This document shows, one piece after another, positions 58,025-64,000 of a DNA stretch of 64,000 nt; within the stretch, counting starts at the first letter, position 1, and each line of letters opens with the position of its first letter. This DNA is from Hofstenia miamia (Eukaryota; Xenacoelomorpha; Acoela), in contig SCFE01000039.1 of NCBI GenBank assembly GCA_004352715.1, forward strand, positions 552,259 to 616,258, read 5' to 3'. The notes beneath the pieces were generated by a model. It did no database searches, was not told where the DNA came from, and was given only the letters and a program-made list of their open reading frames with translations. The translations under genes were made by a program, and so were the position numbers.

Positions 58025-58311
58025 TTTGAAAATCTTGGGGCATCCGTAGGTCTATTGGGGAACATACATTAATGCAATGTTGAAAATTTCTATTAAAGTT
58101 TATTTGCTGTGGCAGAGATTGTTGAATAGATTAACAAGTTTTCTTAGAAATTAAATCTGAAAAAGATTTAAATTCTCTCTATACTTAGTGTTAATGTATT
58201 TAGAAGGTTTTGAAACACTGGAGGCAACAAAGAACTTTCGCTGTTTCTTGATATGAGCAAAGATATTCCAAACCCATTGAGGCGTGCGGTGCGCAAAGTC
58301 AGAGGTCGCGC
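58025..58311 (+). repeat. MITE copy 2, both ends cut
   Basis: Starts directly after the N at 58,024 inside the element (tttgaaaatcttggggcatc) and runs to gtcgcg, then diverges. Unlike the other single-N joins, the sequence beyond the repeat is not shared, so this join may be a false merge through a dispersed repeat. Confidence 0.8.
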
Positions 58312-58689
58312 TACTACAAAACAGCAAATAGCACTAATAGACGGTACCAGAAATTCAAATGAAGCATTGATGGTCTAATGAATTAAAGAAACAAAAATAT
58401 TTGGACTATTCAATTTCTAATTTGAATATGTAAAAGCTCTTTCCGCACAAGCAAAATGAGCATTTGGATGCAAAAATATCTTACAGGATATCAATGTGAT
58501 AAAACCAGAAGAGGGGAGATGCATGTTCTCTTGTTTTTTTTGAAAAAAAAAGTTTGCATGTATGTCAAAAATATTCCATTTATTACTATAATACTGATTG
58601 TGCGTTAAGTAATCAGCAACATCATTAGTTTAATAATTTAAGAAAGTGACATAGTATTGATTTTGCAACAATAAGTCACTGGAATTCAA

Positions 58690-59200
58690 TACATTTAAGT
58701 GTCTTATTGTACTTGTCAGATATTAGTGTGTCAAAGAGTAATCTCTCGAAAATTCTTGAAATAATTGAGGTAAAGGATACAGGACGGAGATAGTCTAGTG
58801 CTTCAATCTTTGTCTTTTTTGGAATTGGTTCTACACGGAAGTTTTTTAAAAATCTTTGGATATGTGCCTTTCTTGATACTGAAATTAAAAATATAGGTTA
58901 ACACTTCGGCTAAATTATGTGAATTGTTTTTTGATTAACCAATAAGGAATACCATCTGGACCAGGGGAAGACATTTTAACGTTAGCTAAGGCATTGTATA
59001 CTGTGATTAAATCCAACTCTTCAATCGGGCGCTCTTCCAAACTTTGGAGGGATGGTGCTATGGTATGGTGTTATCGTCGATATATCTGTAAAATAACTGT
59101 TAATTTCATCTGATAAAAAAGTTATCTCAGAAATAGGCACTATGTACAATATTATAAGGATTCTAAGTTTCCTGATTAGTGGTTTCGACTTGTAGCAGAC
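58690..59200 (-). mobile_element. LINE reverse transcriptase fragment, broken
   Basis: Minus-strand motifs from high to low: 'DEINSYFTDI' (about 59,100), 'LITVYNALANVKMSSPGPDG' followed by IPYWLIKK (about 58,930-59,010), and 'DYLRPVSFTSIISRIFERLL' (about 58,740-58,800). These are the start of the RT domain in Jockey/CR1-like LINEs. Stops separate them and the catalytic YADD part is missing. Confidence 0.75.
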
Positions 59201-59362
59201 ACGAATTCGTGGTAAGTCAAACAATGAATGCCCATTAAGACAAGTAGTTGATACCAAGTGACACATCGATAACCTTAGTGCTGTAAGATTAAATGAACCT
59301 TGGCTATAGTAGGGTAAGAAAAATTCATAAAAGTCATATTCTTTTGATCTATTTTGCAGTCT

Positions 59363-59781
59363 GCTTAACCTTAAACAGCCTAGCATCCGTTTTAAAGGTC
59401 AAACCGTTTTTCCACATTTACAAAGAATTTTCTCAAAACCTATTTCTAAATTTGAAAATCTTGGGGCATCCGTAGGTCTATTGGGGAACATACATTAATG
59501 CAATGTTGAAAATTTCTATTAAAGTTTATTTGCTGTGGCAGAGATTGTTGAATAGATTAACAAGTTTTCTTAGAAATTAAATCTGAAAAAGATTTAAATT
59601 CTCTCTATATTTAGTGTTAATGTATTTAGAAGGTTTTGAGCCCATGGAGGCAACAAAGAACGTTGACTGTTTCTTGATATGTGCAAAGTATTCTAAACCC
59701 ATTGAGGCGTGCCGTGCGCAAAGTCAGATGTCGCGGAGATCATGAAAATTTTTAAAATCCCCAGGCTGTTTAAGGTTAAGC
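59363..59781 (+). mobile_element. MITE copy 3, full length, 19 bp terminal inverted repeats
   Basis: The left end GCTTAACCTTAAACAGCCT (59,363-59,381) has an exact reverse complement at 59,763-59,781. The 419 bp between encode no protein. Partial copies lie at 56,563 and 58,025, so this is a family. TTAA occurs inside the repeat, and the element may prefer TTAA or TA targets, but no clear target-site duplication was seen. Confidence 0.85.
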
Positions 59782-61358
59782 TCATGGAAGACATAGCAAA
59801 ATCATCATCAAAGCCCTAATTTACTTTAAATAAATAGTAAACTTGCTGCAATTTCACAGCATTACATTTAAAAACTGGCACTCTTTATTGTTTATAGAAA
59901 AGAATTACAGTAAAATCTCAAAATGGAGAGGGCATGGCGTTTTTTATGTTTAGTATTGTTTTGTTTGTTTATTAAGCATATTTTATAACTTATCCACGTT
60001 TGGGGCCCAAGCTTTTGCAAATTTACAAAAAACCTATTTTAGGAATAGCCCAAGTAAGCATATGGCAAAATTGTTTTTGAGCACATTTATGGGTAAAATT
60101 AATGATCACAATTATTCCTGTGCTTGAAGTATGTGAAAGTCTTTTTTAATGAAAAATCTGTTTATTCTGATAATACTTCCATTTAAGGCTCATGACAGCA
60201 ACAATTAATGTCAACTATTTTTTTCTTTAAATCCACCATTCAAGTTCTGTTCAAATACACCGTCAGAGTTCGTCGCACGTGAGTTGCGCACGTATAAATA
60301 TTTTTTAAGAAAATATTAAAGTTTGCAAGAAAACCTAGAATAACTAGATTAATGCATTGCTATACTTTTGGAATATAATGAGTGTATTAAACAATAGATC
60401 TTTCAAAGTACATCAAGTGATTGATAGATCCCATATCGTGTGTTTAGCATTTGTAGTCTGTTGCTAGTTTCTTCCAATGTCAATAATTTTGTGGCTGATA
60501 GATTAACTAAAGGAATTTTTTAACATACGGCAAAGTTTTCGGAAAGAAGTTGTTTAAAGAGAAATAATTTAAACAGATAAAAGTATTGGTTATACCACAG
60601 CTAGAATTGATCAGATCATGATATAGAAAAGTTTATATTTGAAGCGATGATACCGATTAAAAAACTTAAGGTCAGTGAAAGATCCAATTTTGACGCGCAA
60701 GCTACTGATATGCCATTTCAAACACCTATAGCAAATATATCTATAAATTTATTTAAGCATTTCTTTCAATTGACATTAAATTGTGAAATTCTATAAAAGG
60801 AGTCAATATCCGATCTCTTTTTGAACATAATTGACAAATTTTTTAATGTAATGATGAAAAAATGAACCTTCTTATTCTTAATTCCCAATTGTGTAAAAAA
60901 ATTGTAATACATATTTTAAAATGACGAAGAAGAAGAAATCATTATTCAGAGGTTAATTTAGTAATATATTATATATCGATAGCAAATTTGGAAGCGTCAA
61001 AAATTTACAATGAAAAACATTACAAAATAAACTATTGCGCTCTTGCGCTATAGCGTTTTAATTTCTGTTAGTTGGATAATCTGGATTATAAAATTTAAAA
61101 CGCGAATTTATGTAAATTAATTTTGTTGATAAAAGCAATCTTTAATATTCAACTAATTGATCACTTTTTTAATCGCAAATAACGACTTCAAATTATTCAA
61201 GATGCTAGCCATTTGTTCCACTATGATACCATAAACTACAGCTAAATTGATCATTCCTCTGTACAGAAATTCCAATAACTCCTAATATCAGCAAAAGCAC
61301 AATATATAAAAATTATACATATGACATTTTTAATCTAAGTTCATAAACGGAAAGAAAC

Positions 61359-61395
<37 letters not shown>

Positions 61396-62715
61396 ACTCT
61401 TGCATGTCAATGATTTGACCTAATGGACCTGTACTTGGTAATGTTTAGGCATATTTTGGGAAAAACTATGTAAAATTATATATAATAATACACTCCAGTG
61501 GGTGTACTTTCCGTAACTAATGCTTTATAAGTTTGCTGTTTGCATCTTCATCTTCTTTCTCAATTTTGTGATCACCATATTTTCTATTAAATTCCTGAAC
61601 AATAATTCAAATGTTGAAATTGTTCAATATGGTAAAGATTGATATGATATGCAATTTAATTTTTGAGAAGAATTATCATTAATAGGTGGAGTATGGTTTG
61701 ATCTGGGTTAGCGTAAGACGAGGGGTATAACCAGAGCTCCTGAACCGATTAAACAACATAAAGATATATCTCACGAAAAATTTTGATAATCGAATATTTA
61801 ACTTGTTTCATGCTTTGGCATTTACTTTATTATAATGTCATTATAATAGCATGGGTATATAATAGCAGTTTTAGACATTTTTCATCTTCATTCATAAATG
61901 TTCATAGCTCGAAGTTCCTTTCAAATATATATTTGACAGTCTTCACATATGTTTTATTCACTTTTTTATTTCTCTATTCACGTATATCCATTTATTTTTT
62001 TTTGGAATATTATTATTTGGTGGACGCTTTTTTCTTATTAGAAATGCTTTGAACATTAATATGGCACGTGTTGTTATCAAAATTCCTAGTTAACATAGCT
62101 GACGGATAACTCATAACTATTAAAGTATTGGATAAAGTTTTCTTGTTGTTGTGACAGACATCAACTTTTCTAAATTTTAAATATATATAACCTTTATAAT
62201 TTGTAAATTGTTTTTATATTTTCAATGGAAAGAGAAAATATAATTACATTTGGTATTCATTAAAGTGGATACATGAACGGAACTGAGTGCATTTTGTCAG
62301 TTGAAATATCAATTTTACTCCCAATAGAAGTCTCATTACGATTACAAATTGCATTTAAGTTATTCTTGTAGTGTATTTTTAATAACCGTTGTGGAATAAA
62401 GTGTTTCTGCATGATATTCGTAAAAATTTACATTTCCTCCAATAGAGAATAATCATCATTTTATTGTGTTTTATATATTTAGACAAATGCATCATAATTT
62501 GTGAAAGGCATTTAATATGAACTAAGATTTATTAGAGTTTATATCAGAATTATCATTGATTTACTGATTATTAACAGTGACAAACATTTTGAGATATTGC
62601 TAACATCATTGTCCACACTGGTAAAGGAATATGGAAAATTTCCTATTATAAATGAAAGTTTTCACAAATTGAGATCCCATAAATATATATATTCTTCTTC
62701 TTTCATTTTTTACAC
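59782..62715. other. AT-rich intergenic region
   Basis: No gene or transposon recognised. A (TA)n microsatellite lies at about 61,362-61,391. Confidence 0.5.
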
Positions 62716-62870
62716 ATATTATTATTATTATTATGGCACATGGCCAGCTGAATATAGCGAAGCTAGTCGCAATAAACACTTAGTAGTGGGGCTGGCGAGG
62801 TTGCATTCTCAAGGAAAAAATGATGTTAAGTCTTACTATTTGCATAGGTAAGAAGTCCTTCTTCTGAAAG
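62716..62870 (-). repeat. Possible LINE/SINE 3' end with ATA tail
   Basis: On the minus strand a GC-richer segment ends '...ggccatgtgccat' followed by (AAT)n at about 62,718-62,733. This is the shape of a retroposon 3' end with a simple-repeat tail. No protein motif confirms it. Confidence 0.3.
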
Positions 62871-62916
62871 ATCATATATTATATAACAGCAAAATACATA
62901 GAATTTTTTGCCCATT

Positions 62917-63009
62917 TTATTTGCAAATTGAATTTATTCAAAAGTTATGGAAACATACTGTATACCAACATAAATCAACAACCTTTGAATAAATTCAATT
63001 TGCAAATAA
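62917..63009. repeat. Near-perfect inverted repeat (30 bp arms, 33 bp loop)
   Basis: 62,917-62,946 and 62,980-63,009 are reverse complements with one mismatch (core atttgcaaattgaattta). It could fold as a long hairpin in RNA or be a tiny foldback element. Confidence 0.85.
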
Positions 63010-63332
63010 AAATAGCAGTTAATCATTTATTTAACAGAAAAACAGAAATCAAGAAATTAACAAAACGTTCTATTATTCAGACGGGTACGAGAAAGACTCT
63101 TGTTGGTAATGACGGGTAAAGGGAAAACTTCATTGGCAGTGGTACATATAGTCAAGAACATAAAGTTCGCACATGTAGCGTTGTAAATCATGCAATACCC
63201 ACCATAAATTGTCAATAATTAGACAACGTTGTTTAGTTCAAAACATCAACTTACCTATCCATGTAAGACTAACACCAACATCTGCTTATTATTTAAAAAT
63301 GCGACATGAAGCTACCCCCAATCATGGCAGGA

Positions 63333-63340
<8 letters not shown>

Positions 63341-63366
<26 letters not shown>
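63341..63366. repeat. TA microsatellite at gap edge
   Basis: Alternating AT up to the first N, as at the 2,297 gap. Confidence 0.9.
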
Positions 63367-63870
63367 NNNNNNNNNNNNNNNNNNNNNNNNNNNNNNNNNN
63401 NNNNNNNNNNNNNNNNNNNNNNNNNNNNNNNNNNNNNNNNNNNNNNNNNNNNNNNNNNNNNNNNNNNNNNNNNNNNNNNNNNNNNNNNNNNNNNNNNNNN
63501 NNNNNNNNNNNNNNNNNNNNNNNNNNNNNNNNNNNNNNNNNNNNNNNNNNNNNNNNNNNNNNNNNNNNNNNNNNNNNNNNNNNNNNNNNNNNNNNNNNNN
63601 NNNNNNNNNNNNNNNNNNNNNNNNNNNNNNNNNNNNNNNNNNNNNNNNNNNNNNNNNNNNNNNNNNNNNNNNNNNNNNNNNNNNNNNNNNNNNNNNNNNN
63701 NNNNNNNNNNNNNNNNNNNNNNNNNNNNNNNNNNNNNNNNNNNNNNNNNNNNNNNNNNNNNNNNNNNNNNNNNNNNNNNNNNNNNNNNNNNNNNNNNNNN
63801 NNNNNNNNNNNNNNNNNNNNNNNNNNNNNNNNNNNNNNNNNNNNNNNNNNNNNNNNNNNNNNNNNNNNNN
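63367..63870. other. 504-N assembly gap
   Basis: Unknown sequence; frames crossing it carry no information. Confidence 0.95.
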
Positions 63871-64000
63871 TTGGTAATGTTACAGTGGAAAAACCTTGTG
63901 TGATAAATGAGTATGGAGAATTCATTGGACATTCAATGTATACTATTTATGAATGAACCCCTGTTATGTGACATGTTTGCTACAATTTCATTCTTTGACT
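63871..64000 (+). repeat. 130 bp repeat, plus-strand copy
   Basis: Reverse complement of 57,491-57,620 along its whole visible length. Carries the same short open frame on the plus strand, ending at the stop at about 63,954-63,956. Truncated by the gap and the window end. Confidence 0.85.

Overview
This is an AT-rich stretch of an invertebrate animal genome; the species cannot be named from the sequence. The evidence is two spliced animal-type genes, a class A GPCR exon and an eight-exon DGCR2-like membrane protein gene, set among decayed metazoan-type transposons and TA microsatellites. No prokaryotic operons, CRISPR arrays, rRNA or tRNA genes were seen.

Layout: 1-2.3 kb holds two assembly gaps and the minus-strand end of a LINE. 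2.97-3.67 kb is the first exon (TM1-TM5) of a class A GPCR on the minus strand; its second exon is not visible and may lie in the 1,000-N gap. 6.9-7.8 kb is a decayed Tc1/mariner transposase. 10.1-21 kb is a block of decayed LTR retrotransposons: two Gag genes with long coiled coils on the plus strand, and an integrase C-terminus plus an unassigned downstream ORF region on the minus strand. Within it, about 12.64-21.04 kb contains only two CG dinucleotides, although DNA on both sides has ordinary CG content. 21.6-23.05 kb is flanked by long (about 210 bp) inverted repeats. 23.6-25.0 kb is a broken hAT-like transposase with a BED-like zinc finger. 26.6-27.3 kb is a LINE 3' end.

34.4-48.25 kb is the main gene: signal peptide, C-type lectin domain, VWC domain, one transmembrane helix, and a cytoplasmic tail with two PPSY motifs. 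The eight exons join in one frame to 582 codons, and every junction has a GT/AG pair. The order and spacing match DGCR2/IDD, except that the LDL-receptor A module is absent.

49-64 kb is again transposon-rich: LINE ORF1 with degenerate zinc knuckles, two head-to-head LINE ORF2 fragments, an internally deleted LINE with a restriction-like endonuclease, three copies of a roughly 420 bp MITE with 19 bp terminal inverted repeats, another LINE RT fragment, a 30 bp-arm hairpin, and a 130 bp sequence present in two identical inverted copies.

The assembly is not clean. Three single-N joins (28,963; 39,006; 52,554) and two short N runs are each flanked by near-identical copies of the same sequence. 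They look like allelic or overlapping contigs laid end to end. The DGCR2-like transmembrane exon is therefore present twice and should be counted once.
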